The translations under genes were made by a program, and so were the position numbers. From positions 4,955,538 through 5,015,537 of the forward strand of contig NC_087084.1 in the NCBI RefSeq assembly GCF_026151205.1: a stretch of DNA of 60,000 nt. The letters are read 5' to 3'. The notes under the pieces were generated by a model. It saw nothing but the letters and a program-made list of their open reading frames with translations, did no database searches and was not told where the DNA came from. Shown in pieces: positions 13,201-24,412 of the stretch. Source of the DNA: Bolinopsis microptera (Eukaryota > Ctenophora > Tentaculata > Lobata > Bolinopsidae). Positions within the stretch are counted from its first letter, which is position 1. Each line of letters starts with the position of its first letter.

Positions 13201-15498
13201 ACCTGAACCCAGTAAGGACAGGACACCGTTCTTAAACCTCAATTCACTGTCTTCTCGCGTGTCCTCCAGTTGTGTTACTCCCTCGAAGAACGACCAAAAC
13301 GCGTACAAACTACCACTGCCAACTATCTTCTTGTTCCTGCAAGGGTAACATACATTATGTTAAAGTGTTAATACCTAAATACATAATTATGTTAATTATG
13401 TTAATTATGTCATAATCAACACATCTCTAATAATTTAAACATTAAATTTTAAAATAACACAAGTTTAAATTCATACATAGTCAAAAAATGACCAGGTACA
13501 GTACCAGCATAAATATCAAGATTATCAACATTAAGTTTATCAACATTAAAACATTAATTTCATCGTTTCATCTGATATGATATACTCACAATGTAGGATC
13601 AAAACCGTATCCATCAAATATTCTCTGTTTCATAATATCTGATATATCCTGACTACCAACAGAACAGTCTGCAAGCGTGCCTGAACAACCCCAAACTAGG
13701 TTATCAGAGGGTGAGAACTTGGCGATTATTGGCTCGTACAGCGCTATGTCGTAGAGTTTATCTGGGGAGAGGTTAATAATGGTGAGGTAATCCGAAAATG
13801 TTCACTTAAAATAAATATACATCGTAAAACTGTCATTTTTTCATAGTCTACTACTTACTAATATATACCTGCTGAAATTACTATCGAACCAATGATTATT
13901 AATTATTCATACAATAATATATGCACTATGCAGCCTAAAGTTCTAAGTATCATCAAAATGCCAAGAATAAACTTACATATAGGGACACCAGCATCATCAT
14001 TGGTTTTCTTGCAGCACAAAATCCTATTAGAAACTTTAGGATGCCACGAAAAGTTGGAAATCGTCGAACTCAGCATTTCAGGGGCTCCTTTTTGTTTGTG
14101 TTGAGGTTCCTGATCATGAACCCCAGTAAACTCAGCTTGCTCACCATCTGATTTCTCCAGAGTGTTGGCTGGGAAATCTCTTATTTGAATGTGTTTTCCA
14201 CCTTTTGTTATGTAGCTCAGTCTAGTGGGGTGAGTAGGGCTCCATTCTATTTTACAGATGTCGGCTGTTGGACTTTTTACACTGTAAACCGGGCTTGCTG
14301 TCTTTAAATACCGGCTGTCCCATATCTTAACATATTCGTCAGAGTGTGAGGCTAGAATGTGCTCGTATCTAGGGGAGAAGCAAGCACCGTCTATTTCCTG
14401 TATGTCATTGTTGGTTCTTCTGCCTGAATCTTTTGATTTTCCTCTCATGTCGAATAGTTCTAGTCTCTTTTTGCTGGTTCCTGCTACTAGAATATCTGCA
14501 CTATGAGGAGACCAAGCCATTGACTGAACTCCTTCACCTTCACTACCTGCAAGTTTGCTAATGTAAAATAATTAATATAATACTTTAACACCAAGAGGCT
14601 AATTACTGATTACTAATTTCAATCTAGCACTGTGCATTGACATGCTTGAATTTTGCCATCATACTTGGATATAATTTACACTTTGAACTTATATAATGCT
14701 TACCAAACTCTTGAATAACAGTTGCTTTGTTTATATCAGTTATGAGGATACTCTTTGCTGTTCTGAATTTCTCAATAGATAATGCAATGTTCTCTATACA
14801 CTTCTTGTTCCAGTCCAAAAGATTGATTCTTTTCACGGCTTGCCTCCTGTCAGTGCTTAAGTTAAGAATATCCTTTGATTCTCCTGAAGTAAAAATTATT
14901 ATTAATAAACACCAGAAAATCATAATTTAATAAAATCATTGTGAAATTTCCTGTGTAAATTTGATTTAATTATTTCTAATTCTAATACGTAGAGCAAGAG
15001 TAGTGATTTAAGATGTGTACCTTTATCAATATCAATCTGATACAGCTTTTGCTGGCAAGAGGTTATTATCTCTCCAACTTTATAGGGATGGACGATGAAA
15101 TTCTTATATATTTTCCTGTGGTGGGTGTCACATGGGTATATCGCCTTCTGAACAAGAGTGCCATATGATTCTGAAAGTTCAACATCTTGCTTTCTAAGAC
15201 CACAATTTTGACTCTGAAAATTACCACAATTAATATCAATATAATATTATATGTAACAGTATGCAATGTTCAATTCCTAAAGTTGATGTATGTAATCGAA
15301 TACAGCAATTAATTCATCTACCAATGGTGATCCAATGGAAATTAAACTGCTAAATTGAAAAATGGATGCAACAAAACTGAAACTTACATCAGGAATAGAG
15401 TAAAGAGTGAAGGTATTGTTGTTCAAAATAACAAATAGACTCTGTTCGGAGTTTGTCCATTTGAAATTGGAATAATCAGCTATCCATTTATCACTCAT
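7225..15498 (-). CDS. MIOS: GATOR complex protein MIOS
   Basis: Exons (minus strand): 15498-15388, 15213-15021, 14883-14704, 14546-13977, 13761-13590, 13336-13203, 12943-12779, 12485-12406, 12200-12140, 11872-11784, 9861-9702, 9444-9259, 8834-8712, a tentative small exon near 8389-8365, 8138-8035, 7730-7586, 7312-7225. Phases agree at every join except around the tentative exon; with it the total is 861 residues, against about 875 in human MIOS. The N-terminal ~400 residues form the WD40-like propeller (VQSMAWSPHSADILVAG, HILASHSDEYVKIWD). The middle is the helical solenoid. The C-terminal zinc domain carries PRCALC, WFVWCLACGHGGHSHH and CPSPGCKCTC, as in MIOS. MIOS is a subunit of GATOR2, which relays amino-acid signals to mTORC1 at the lysosome by opposing GATOR1. 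The 1.9-kb intron 9862-11783 holds transposon debris. Confidence 0.92.
8861..8986. repeat. 21-bp tandem repeat in a MIOS intron
   Basis: There are about five or six copies of a unit like GTACCTCAGTACCTAAGGAA, with point changes and one 6-bp insertion. It lies just upstream of the acceptor of the MIOS exon 8834-8712. Confidence 0.8.
9637..9692. repeat. AACTAATT-type tandem repeat
   Basis: Simple repeat of TAACTAATTAA-like units in a MIOS intron. Similar runs occur near 12525, 13120, 32310-32420 and 32925-32985. Confidence 0.7.
9953..9976 (+). repeat. Short interstitial TTAGGG array
   Basis: Three exact TTAGGG units and a fourth partial one lie in a row inside the large MIOS intron. TTAGGG is the usual animal telomere unit; here it is a short internal stretch. 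Confidence 0.75.
11162..11449 (-). mobile_element. Reverse-transcriptase C-terminal remnant of a non-LTR retrotransposon
   Basis: A 95-codon open stretch in a MIOS intron resembles the last part of the LINE ORF at 52.2-54.6 kb. It has MELFKILKF where that protein has SEIFRIMKF, and NFLYTSTKIWNDL where that protein has TFLYIASKLWNSI. The polymerase core is absent. It lies in the same orientation as MIOS. Confidence 0.65.
11482..11630. mobile_element. hAT-like MITE (family B), copy 1
   Basis: A 149-bp element with perfect terminal inverted repeats of about 21 bp beginning CAGGGACAAAAGGATTTCGC. It is flanked by CATTGGAG (11474-11481) and CACTGGAG (11631-11638), an 8-bp target duplication with one mismatch. 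CAGGG ends and 8-bp duplications are typical of hAT transposons. It has no coding capacity and lies in a MIOS intron. Confidence 0.82.
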
Positions 15499-16582
15499 TT
15501 TACATACTCCATTAAACTTCCACTGTTTTATTAAGAAAGTTAGGCATTTAATGACTTTGTGTACACTTTCATACAGCTACAAATTGGTTGAAAAGAATAC
15601 TAAATGTGTGAAACTGATCATAATCGAAAGATCATAAAATAGGTTTGCTTGTAAAGCACTATGGTTTCCAGAGTAGAGCATGATACTCTTAGAAGATTCT
15701 AAATCTTTTTTGCAAGGTCCCTCCTCACATCACTCTCAATCACAGATTGACTAGGAGGACTCTACCGGATGGCAAGTCCTCAGCACAACCCCCTGTGGAT
15801 AAATGGCACAAGCAGGTCTTCTGATTAGGAGTCCTTTATAGCTGTACTATAGCTTTACAGCGTGAATATTCGGCTAGGTGGCCGGCCAAATGATTAGTAC
15901 TTCCGTCTCACAAACAAATTCCAGTGTTATATAAGGATTCTGTTGAATCTATGCAACATCAGTGGCGTAACGTTGCCTGTTGGCACCCCCGCCGAAAATG
16001 CACTCCCTCACCTTTTGGCACCCCTCCGTAAATTGGACAAATTAGGTGATTTTAGAAGATACCCCGGTAAAATCTCAAATCAAATCAAAGAATCAGATCA
16101 AATCAAATCAAAATATAATGACACAGACATCATCACACATCATCAAAAATGTATCTACTAAAGTTTAAAAATTATCTTAAATCTATTGGCCTAAACAACC
16201 AAGTAAAAATGAATCTAATTTACATACTTTCCACTACTATATAAGTTGATAAAGCGTTTTTTAGCAACATGAGGATTACACACAAGATATTCATTGTGCT
16301 TCTCTTTATTAGTAGCATAATTTAATCCCTCAATCTTTCCTAATACTTCGTCCGAAACATGCAACAATGACTATCATTTACAGATCTGTTTAAAATAGAT
16401 CCGTTCTAAAAAACTGTGTTTATAGAGCAAACCATGCAGTTTTGCAAGTACCTCAGTTAATTTTTCAAAATCGTCCCACATTCAAACGACGAAGATGGAC
16501 CTTCGTTACGCCACTGCGCAACATATCACATCTGTGTCAGAACTCCCCGGTTGACTTTCAGATACTGTAGTGAAAATCAATA
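15499..16582. other. Region upstream of MIOS
   Basis: It should contain the MIOS promoter at its left end. The rest is AT-rich, has short GATCAAAT-like repeats near 16075-16115, and runs into a 5'-truncated retrotransposon. I see no gene. Confidence 0.35.
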
Positions 16583-18230
16583 TTGAGGGTTGAACGAGGA
16601 AGGCCAAGGGCTTACCAAAAGATCCAATATCTTGTAAGGGGACTTAAGGAGGCTCTCATTCGTCCAAGTTTGAAGAAACGTGGCCTTGACGGTGAATCTC
16701 TATCTAACTATAGGCCTATTAGCAATCTCTCATTCTTGTCAAAAATCATTGAGAAGTGTGTATCTATACAGCTCACCAGTTATCTTGAGGATAACAACTT
16801 GCTTTCTAAAGTTCAGTCCGGCTATAGGAAGTTTCATAGCTGTGAAACTGCAACAACCAGAATCCATAACGACATCTTGATAACTATTGACAAGAAAACT
16901 AAAGTTGTTCTTTTACTTCTAGATTTGAGTGCTGCCTTTGATACTGTCAATCACCCAAGATTAATCAAGAAGCTAAGATCTGCTTATGGAATTACAGGCA
17001 TTGCTCTTACATGGATCAGGTCCTACTTGGCTAACCGTTCATTTTGTGTCAAAGTCAAGGATTCGTCTTCCTCAGCAACTGTTCTTGAGATAGGTGTGCC
17101 ACAAGGTTCAATCCTTGGCCCCCTGCTATTCATATTGTACACCAAAGATCTTGAGAACATTGCAAGTATGCATGGGTGCTGTATTCATTTGTATGCTGAT
17201 GACACCCAGCTGTATTTCACTCTTGATTCTGATGACCCATCACAGCTAGAGCACAATATGGAACACTGTATGTCTGATATCAAGAAATGGATGACAAACA
17301 ATTTCCTTCAACTGAATTCTTCTAAGACTGAAGTCATCGTTATATCCTCTAAATTTGACTCAACAAATATTCCAGCCTCTCTACAGATTGTTAAGGATCA
17401 AGAGCCACATGTTGTTAGTGGAACTGTGAAGAGTCTTGGGCTGTATTTGGACAGTTATCTTTCAATGAGTGATCAGATTACGTCAGTGGTTCAAGCATGT
17501 AATATTCAGATCAGAAATTTGTGGTTTATTGCATCAAAACTGTCTTTTAACCTTAAGATTCAGCTTGTTCATGCTCTAGTACTCTCTAGAATTGATTATT
17601 GCAATAGCGTATATTTTGGACTGAGCTCTTATGATTTAAGTCGTTTACAGAAGGTGCAAAATTCTGCTGTAAGATTTATTTTCGGGAGAGGAAGAAAGGC
17701 ACACACTACTCCACTACTTAAGAAAGTTCATTTTCTACCAGTTAGATTTAGAATAGATTTTAAGATTGCCCTACTTGCCTACAAGTGTTTAAATAATATA
17801 GCTCCTCCTTACTTAAAAGAGTTGATATCTCCTAGGCAGCAAAGTTTTAAAAATGTACGTCTTGATAATGATTATTTTTACCTTAGTTTTCCGCCCTCTC
17901 CTAACTATGTAAACACAGAGAAAGCTTTTAGTCACTGTGCAGTTAAAGTATTTAATTCCTTGCCATACGACATAAGATCAGCTGAGTCAGTTACATCTTT
18001 CAAGACCAAACTTAAAACATACTTCTTTTCTCTAGCATTTGATTGATTTTGCATTTACATAGGTAAAATGAACTTGTCATGTCTAATTTTCAATTAAACT
18101 AAGCTCAGTTAATGTAAGAGCCGCTTTAGAAAGCACTGGAGTTTATCTCCAGGATTAAATTATATCGAGTTATATGATTTAGCTATAAGGCGGTTTATAA
18201 ATGTTGTAATTATTATTATTATTATTATTT
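16583..18230 (+). mobile_element. 5'-truncated non-LTR retrotransposon (CR1/L2/Rex1-like)
   Basis: A 487-codon open frame (16583-18046) encodes a reverse transcriptase. In order it has NYRPISNLSFLSKIIEK, LLDLSAAFDTVNH (first catalytic Asp), GVPQGSILGPLLF, LYADDTQLY (the catalytic YADD box), and the C-terminal thumb and connection region. The endonuclease and ORF1 are missing, as expected from incomplete reverse transcription. The 3' untranslated part ends in an ATT repeat at about 18207-18230, a LINE-type tail. The ORF has no internal stop, which points to a fairly recent insertion. The exact clade is not certain. Confidence 0.88.
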
Positions 18231-18554
18231 GTTACGTCTAAATGCATTGCAGAGTACTGTACATTTATTACAATGAAATTTACTATGAACATGCATCCCT
18301 ACATGTTACAGTCAAGAAAAAAAGGGGGAAAAGAGGGGGAACCCCAACACTCGTAGCTGAGACACCCCACAGCAATTATCCCCATTGGATCATTTCGTCC
18401 TTAACATTTTAAACAATAAGTAAAACAAAATGCAAGTAAAACAAAATTTAAGTAAAACAAAATTTAAATTGTATTGCCATATTAGTATTACAATAAATAA
18501 AGTAAAATATTCAAACAATATACACATAATATAGCAATGACCCTATATAATGCC

Positions 18555-19680
18555 TATTTATAGAAGAAACTAAATCTCAAAAATATTTAGGTCTCATGAT
18601 AGACAATTTATTGAACTTTCATGACCATATTGATTATGTGAAATCAAAAATTGCTAAAAGAATAGGGGCATTATACAGGTCGAAAAATCTTCTTCCACTG
18701 AAATATAGAAAAATGTTTGTAAATGCTCTTATGCTCCCCCAATTTGACTACCTGGATATAATATGGTGCAGGGCTGCCAAAACCAAACTTAATTCTCTTG
18801 ATATATTATACAAGAAAGTAGCAAAAATTGCTCTGGATGTTCATTGGCAGGAACCATCAGTAAATGTATATCGAAATATGAAGTGGTTACCCTTACACTT
18901 AAGAAGACAACTCCATCTGTCAACGTATATGTATAAAATTCTTAATGAGGCTGCACCATCATCATTCACAGATAAATTTTCTTATGTATCCGGAGGATCA
19001 CGTGATGCTGAGAGGTGCAACCTTTATATTCACAAATCCAGAACACACAAAACCTTTACATATTTAGGTGCAAAATGTTGGAATACAATTCCAGAGAACA
19101 TAAGGACTATAGAATGTAGTGTAAAATTCTCACAATGTATGAAATCTAAATTTATGTCAGATGTAATTCAAGGAGTCTCATCCTATGAAATAAACAATAG
19201 TTTCGACTATTTCTACACTCTAGCTATGTGACAACTGAAACAAATTTTATGGGGCTGGAGTTTTTGTCGGGTGGAAAGGCCCCCTGCGTTATATGACCTA
19301 GGTATTTCCAGAAGTATAGAACTTTAAACATCTCCTTTATTCGTTCCCATTTTTTATCATTGCCAATCTATTATTGTTCTATACTTCTCTGTATATAACT
19401 GTAAATAACATTACTAACGTAATCCCAAAGTGGGCATCTATGTAATCTTAATTGTTACCTTCATGCCCACAGTTCACTGTTAAATCATATCTTATTTGAT
19501 CACTCATTATTTTATTACTCATTATGTTTACATACTATATCCTTATGTCCCTAGAAGGGTGTTCTGCTAACAGTTTTCGACTGACTTGAATGTCCTGCAC
19601 AGCAGATTGAAGCTTCTTAAATTATTTTTATTCTTATTGTATTGCTGTGTAAATTTGATTCTAATTCTAATTCTAATATA
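18555..19680 (+). mobile_element. 5'-truncated non-LTR retrotransposon, C-terminal part only
   Basis: The open frame 18596-19231, with in-frame sequence just before it reading KYLGLM, encodes the region after the catalytic core of a LINE reverse transcriptase. It includes DHIDYVKSKIAKRIGALYR and FTYLGAKCWNTIPENIR, which match the end of CR1/jockey-type proteins. About 430 bp of 3' untranslated region follows, ending in TTCTAA repeats near 19660-19680. A similar tail-like scrap (GTGTAAATTTGAT...TTCTAATTCTAAT) occurs in a MIOS intron near 14952-14987. Confidence 0.78.
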
Positions 19681-19891
19681 AAATCAACCCTTTAAGAATT
19701 CAAAAAATTCCCTTAACAATCAAAAAATTTTTTACCCAATAAAAATGATATCATAATAAACAAAATTTTAACGTGTGGTACTCGTAAAATATTTGTTCCA
19801 AGGACCGTATAAATATTTGTTCCAGGACCGCGTCGACAAGTCCAACTCGGCGCGCTCCTGGTAGGTTGTAAACCTACAAACATAATTAAAC

Positions 19892-19970
19892 TTACTGGGC
19901 CGCGCTCAGCCTGTCTTTCCGCCAAATCTCTATATGTTAATAAACATGATAGCCTGAGGTCCCCAGGTAA
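19892..19970 (+). mobile_element. Tiny TTAC...GTAA element (family C), copy 1
   Basis: A 79-bp element from TTACTGGGCCGCGCTCAG to CCCCAGGTAA. It is flanked by an exact 8-bp duplication, AATTAAAC, at 19884-19891 and 19971-19978. The ends form an imperfect inverted repeat (TTAC-TGGG against TTACCTGGGG). Confidence 0.85.
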
Positions 19971-20609
19971 AATTAAACTTGAACATTTAATAATTTGATG
20001 TCAATCCATCGAGATGTCAATCCATCGAGATCCATCGATATCGTTGCTCTGCGAAGCAAAGCAACGATCGACGTTAATTGACGATGTCAATTCATGGCAG
20101 CTCGGCGCGGCACAGTAGTTGGTAGTGCATCTCGCGTCGCCGATCTAGCCAGAGAAGCCTTATTAAGAAGCCTTATAAAGTGCGCGGCGCGGCACAGTAA
20201 CGCATCGCGCTACAACGATCGACGATGCGACGCAAGAATGCTAGTTTGCGCGGCGCGTCGAAGCGGCATAGTCCTCCAACTGATAATAAACTCATAAATA
20301 TTAGACATGCTCATAAAATATAAAATACGCTTTTAACTATATTATAGTTTGTTTGAAAATTCGTCTCGATCATACATTTTTTTCAGCGCAGTTATATTCG
20401 AAATTTAATACAAATTCTAAAGCAGAAGTGAACGTTATTCAAAAAATATTTCCTCAACTGACTTGTTTTCTAAATGTTTAAAGTTCATAAATTTAATCGA
20501 TAGTCTATCTAGTGTTTTGTTTCACGTTGTAGCCATGCCGCGCACTCGTGCGCAGCTTCGTCATTTGTGGCTTCTGCACCACAAAACCACTTTGTGCAAT
20601 GACAGCACA

Positions 20610-20969
20610 CCCATGAAACCTTACTGGCTGGAGCCTAACTTTGAAAGTAAAAGAGATCAGATAGCGTCTTCCGGTTTTTTTGCAAAATGTTCGTTTCGCA
20701 AAAATAACGTTTCCCCCCAGGGGGGAAATTGAAAACAACGTAGATTTTGAATTATCGCGAAAAGTCATATTTTAGGCCTTATAAAACTGCGTAGCTTTAA
20801 CTTTGCAGATTGTTGTTCTCTGATTGGCTGGATCGTATCACGTGGTACACGGTACAATTGCATTTTGGAATATTTAGAGCGTGCAAATGCAATGAACTAG
20901 CGAGCGCGCGCGGAGTTCAACATGCTGTGAAAAGGCGATCACCCTGTAGTAATATCGCTAGCCAGTAAG
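20610..20969 (+). repeat. ~360-bp repeat, copy 1 (empty site)
   Basis: It starts at CCCATGAAACCTTACTGGCTG and ends at GATTGCTGGG. It is nearly identical to 21443-21917, differing by point changes, small indels and the element inserted in copy 2. It contains a palindromic CCCCCCAGGGGGG patch. Confidence 0.85.
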
Positions 20970-21442
20970 GATTGCTGGGTATGAGATAGCCGAGAAGCTG
21001 CAAAGGGGGGGGGGGTTGATGGCGAGTTATGCTTTGTCAAAGTGGATGCTTTTTAAAATGAAACCGAAAGTCTTTAAACTGCGCGTTGTGTTGGTTTTAT
21101 GTATAAGTATCGATTCGCATGACTTGTGACGAAATACCCAATTAGAGTTAGTACAAGCCAAACACAAGGTTATCTCGTGAACAGATCATATGCACCTGTT
21201 GCAGCCGGTCGCAGACCTTGGTCGCTATAATTGAGCGCTAAGTGACGTTAAGTGACCGTTGAGCCACACTTCTTGACAAATTTTGTTTAGAATAACGACC
21301 CAATCATAAGGTAAAAAGTATAGGCTGTATTTTAAGGGCTAATCTCAGTCCATCTAAGTCGTAAGTTTGGAGGAATAATACGGCTAATTTTGCGATTCTT
21401 TAAAGTCTTGAACCAAAATACCCTGCTGCGCCGTCAACTGGG

Positions 21443-21917
21443 CCCATGAAACCTTACTGGCTGTTACTGGGCCGCGCTCAGCCTGTCATTCCGCCAAATC
21501 TTTATATGTTAATTCCGCCAAATCTTTATATGTTAATGAACATAATAGCCTGGGGTCCTCAGGTAAACTGGCTGGAGCCTAACTTTGAAAGTAAAAGAGA
21601 TAGCGTCTTCCGGTTTTTTGCAAAATGTTCGTTTCGCAAAAATAACGTTTCCCCCCAGGGGGAAATTGAAAACAACGTAGATTTTGAATTATCGCGAAAA
21701 GTCATATTTTAGGCCTTATAAAACTGCGTAGCTTTAACTTTGCAGATTGTTGTTCTCTGATTGGCTGAATCGTATCACGTGGTACGCGGTACAATTGCAT
21801 TCTTGGAATATTTGGAGCATGCAAATGCAATGAACTAGCGAGCGCGCGCGGAGTTCAACATGCTGTGAAAAGGCGATCACCCTGTAGTAATATCGCTAGC
21901 CAGTAAGGATTGCTGGG
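21443..21917 (+). repeat. ~360-bp repeat, copy 2 (with insertion)
   Basis: It has the same unit as 20610-20969, interrupted at 21464 by the tiny family C element. A 245-bp inverted-repeat element abuts it at 21918. Confidence 0.85.
21464..21566 (+). mobile_element. Tiny TTAC...GTAA element (family C), copy 2
   Basis: It is flanked by an exact 8-bp duplication ACTGGCTG (21456-21463 and 21567-21574). The uninterrupted site is preserved at 20623-20630 in the sister repeat, which fixes both ends of the insertion. It is 103 bp rather than 79 because a 24-bp internal segment (TTCCGCCAAATCTTTATATG plus TTAA) is duplicated in tandem. Confidence 0.9.
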
Positions 21918-22162
21918 CAGGGGGAGCTGAAACCAGGTTTTCGATCAAACGCTGCCATGTGTAGTCAAACATTGCCAAAAGTTGCTCTCGTCCAATCAAA
22001 TCGCTGCTTTATGTAAGCCAAGCTCCGCATATGAATAATTGTAATTCAATTATGCATACTAACTTGCAAAATGCAGCGATTTCATTGGACGAGAGCAACT
22101 GTTGGCGACGTTTGACTACAAATGGCAGCATTTGATCGAAAACCTGGTTTCAGACCCCCCTG
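21918..22162. mobile_element. 245-bp inverted-repeat element (CAGGGGG ends)
   Basis: The two halves are inverted copies of ~90 bp with a short middle. The left end reads CAGGGGGAGCTGAAACCAGG; the right end, read on the minus strand, CAGGGGGGTCTGAAACCAGG. A copy of GTTGCTCTCGTCCAAT is in each arm. The flanking 8-mers match poorly, so the target duplication is not clear. It has no coding capacity and could form a long hairpin. Confidence 0.8.
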
Positions 22163-22499
22163 TGATAGGGGGTTACAACGTGATACAAATAATTCCACGC
22201 GTTGGCATACAAATATTTTTGTTGTGCAATTCAATGTGCACATGTTATATGTTCTGAGACCAAAAATGAAACAGTACTGGACTAAAAAGGAAAACAAATT
22301 TTTCAGTAAAACAAATTTTTTAGTAAAACAAATATTTTAGTGAAACAAATTTGTAGGTTTACAACCTACCAGGACGCGCGCGCCGAGTTGGACTCGTCGA
22401 CGGTCCTAATATTTGGAAAAATTATTTTGAGTATCACCCGTTAAATACAAATTTGAAATTTAAAATTTTATCCTTTCTTTTATTTTATAGTAGGTTTAT

Positions 22500-22980
22500 A
22501 ACCTACCATGCACATAAGCACTGACCTTAGACCAGCGATAATTTCGGCTAGAAACAATATTTTTTCCATTGAACCAAAAGCAGCTGGTAGATATTACTCC
22601 CCTCTATCAGAAACAACTCTAAAGTCAATTTTGAGAGAATTTTGATGAAGACCCCCCCGACCTCCTTAACAAAAATCACACACTCCAGACCACGGCGGAA
22701 GAAAGGAAAGGAAGCTGCCGGGCTCAACAAATTTTGATAATTGAAATTGTAATTACTGAGTGTTTCATTATTCAGAAAATTTAAGAAGATTTGTTTGCTA
22801 CTATTCGATATGCACTACTGTGATGAGGGTGAGATCGACAAATAAAACACATGAAATTCAATGCATAATGTTTGAACACCTTATTGCACAAATTCAAACT
22901 TTAATAATTGTAAACACACAAAAATTGTTACAGAAAGTGTAAGTGTAAGTGTCCTATCATTCCAAGTCCTAGTCTCCTCT
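22500..22980. other. AT-rich spacer
   Basis: A palindromic GTAGGTTTATAACCTAC lies just before it at 22490-22506, resembling a piece of the composite element's arms. No gene is supported. Confidence 0.3.
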
Positions 22981-23013
22981 GCGGTGGTTATGCCTGTGGT
23001 GCTTAACGCCCGT

Positions 23014-23450
23014 GTCCGTGGTGAGCCCTTCGGTGTCTATGCCTGTGTCCGCGGTGAGCCCTTCGGTGTTTACGCCCGTGTCGACGGTGAGCCCTTCGGT
23101 GTTTACGCCCGTGTCGACGGTGAGCCCTTCGGTGTTTACGCCCGTGTCGGCGGTGAGCCCTTCGGTGTTTACGCCCGTGTCGGCGGTGAGCCCTTCGGTG
23201 TTTACGCCCGTGTCGGCGGTGAGCCCTTCGGTGTTTACGCCCGTGTCGGCGGTGAGCCCTTCGGTGTTTACGCCCGTGTCGGCGGTGAGCCCTTCGGTGT
23301 TTACGCCCGTGTCGGCGGTGAGCCCTTCGGTGTTTACGCCCGTGTCGGCGGTGAGCCCTTCGGTGTTTACGCCCGTGTCGGCGGTGAGCCCTTCGGTGTT
23401 TACGCCCGTGTCGGCGGTGAGCCTTTTGGTGATGACGCCCGTGTCGGTCA
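23014..23450 (+). repeat. 33-bp minisatellite, 13 units
   Basis: A GC-rich unit containing GGTGAGCCCTTCGGTGTTTA is repeated 13 times without spacers. The first units and the last differ most; the middle eight are identical. As 33 is a multiple of three, the array stays open in several frames. On the plus strand one reads GEPFGVYARVG and another SPSVFTPVSAV; on the minus strand one reads TEGLTADTGVN. A plus-strand ORF runs 22984-23463. No signal peptide or partner domain is attached and no intron signals are clear, so I treat it as a minisatellite rather than a gene. Confidence 0.9.
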
Positions 23451-23464
23451 GCTTCAGAACTAGC

Positions 23465-24412
23465 TATCGCCCCAACTTCAGTAGCTGTCGATTTTTCTTC
23501 TGAAATTAAATGTGAATTTTGAAATTATTTGTTCCATACAATGATCATTATCGAAGACAGAGTTATCATAGTATGAGCTGATACTGATCAGATTTGATTC
23601 ACAGTAATAACAAAATTTTGATAAAACAAAATTTTATTCTATCAGTTAAACAAAAATTCAGTTAAACAAAAATTCAATTTTATGCCATTTATTACAGAGT
23701 AAACAAGTTTACAATAAATCAATTTGATATTTAAAGGAATCCTAATTCAATGTGTAGTATGGTTGTCACTCTTTAAATAGATTAGATATAGGTTGACGGG
23801 GCAAAGGAGTGTTCGTGCTGTTCGCTATTGCTCACACCAAACGGCAACCTAGTAAAATTTTTGTATGGACACCGGTCTCCATCACGATACAAAATTAGGA
23901 TTGAAGAATTTATTGTATAACTTTTAGTGCAGTGGAGGAAGCGGTGTGGTGCATTAATAGAGTGACAGCCTACTGATTTAGAGTTGTTTTTACGTGAGCA
24001 TAATGGGTATATTTTTGGACCTAAAGGCTTTACTATGGCAACTTTAAAATTGGTTCTTTTAATCATTTATTAAATATCACTTAAAAAATATATAAATCTG
24101 GAATCTGTTCACACTGTGAACCAGTCCTATAAAAAAAACCTCTTAAATCAAATATTTAAAACGTCTCAATAATGGAAATAGTCATACAATTAAGAAATTT
24201 ACCAAATTCTTAATATCTACCTTAAGAGAAAAATACCTACCTAAGTCAATGTCTATACCCACAATCAATTCATATTTAGTTCAAGTATTCAAAGTCAAAA
24301 TCACCATTTCACAGAATTGGTTTTATTATAATAAAATAATTTGTGATATGTGTACAAGTGATAAATTAATAAATTAATTTACACCACAAAATGTTCAAAA
24401 AATATACAATTT
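23465..24412. other. AT-rich region between the minisatellite and the secreted-peptide ORF
   Basis: It has GTTAAACAAAAATTC-type short repeats near 23640-23680. A minus-strand open stretch at 23782-24043 carries several cysteines and could, with weak splice signals, be a second exon of the gene starting at 24535. I do not call it as a gene. Confidence 0.3.

Larger units (their letters stand above)
19824..22407. mobile_element. Composite nest bounded by inverted repeats
   Basis: The arms 19824-19880 and 22350-22407 are inverted copies of one another. They include CCAACTCGGCGCGC and GTAGGTTGTAAACCTAC. Weaker similarity extends outward on both sides through GGTACTCGTAAAATATT-like sequence. Inside are two copies of a ~360-bp unit, a copy of a tiny 8-bp-TSD element, and a 245-bp inverted-repeat element. 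GC-rich patches (20.1-20.3 kb) stand out from the AT-rich surroundings. No intact transposase is visible, so this is probably a non-autonomous element with later insertions. Confidence 0.6.

Noticed and set aside
20094-20297. Ala/Arg-rich ORF in the GC-rich patch
   Set aside because: It lies inside the composite repeat, has no domain, and its composition reflects GC content.
21910-22170. 8-bp target duplication for the 245-bp inverted-repeat element
   Set aside because: The flanking 8-mers TTGCTGGG and TGATAGGG agree at only four positions.
23782-24066. Cysteine-containing minus-strand ORF as an independent gene
   Set aside because: It has no signal peptide of its own and only weak splice signals. 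I mention it only as a possible second exon of the peptide gene.
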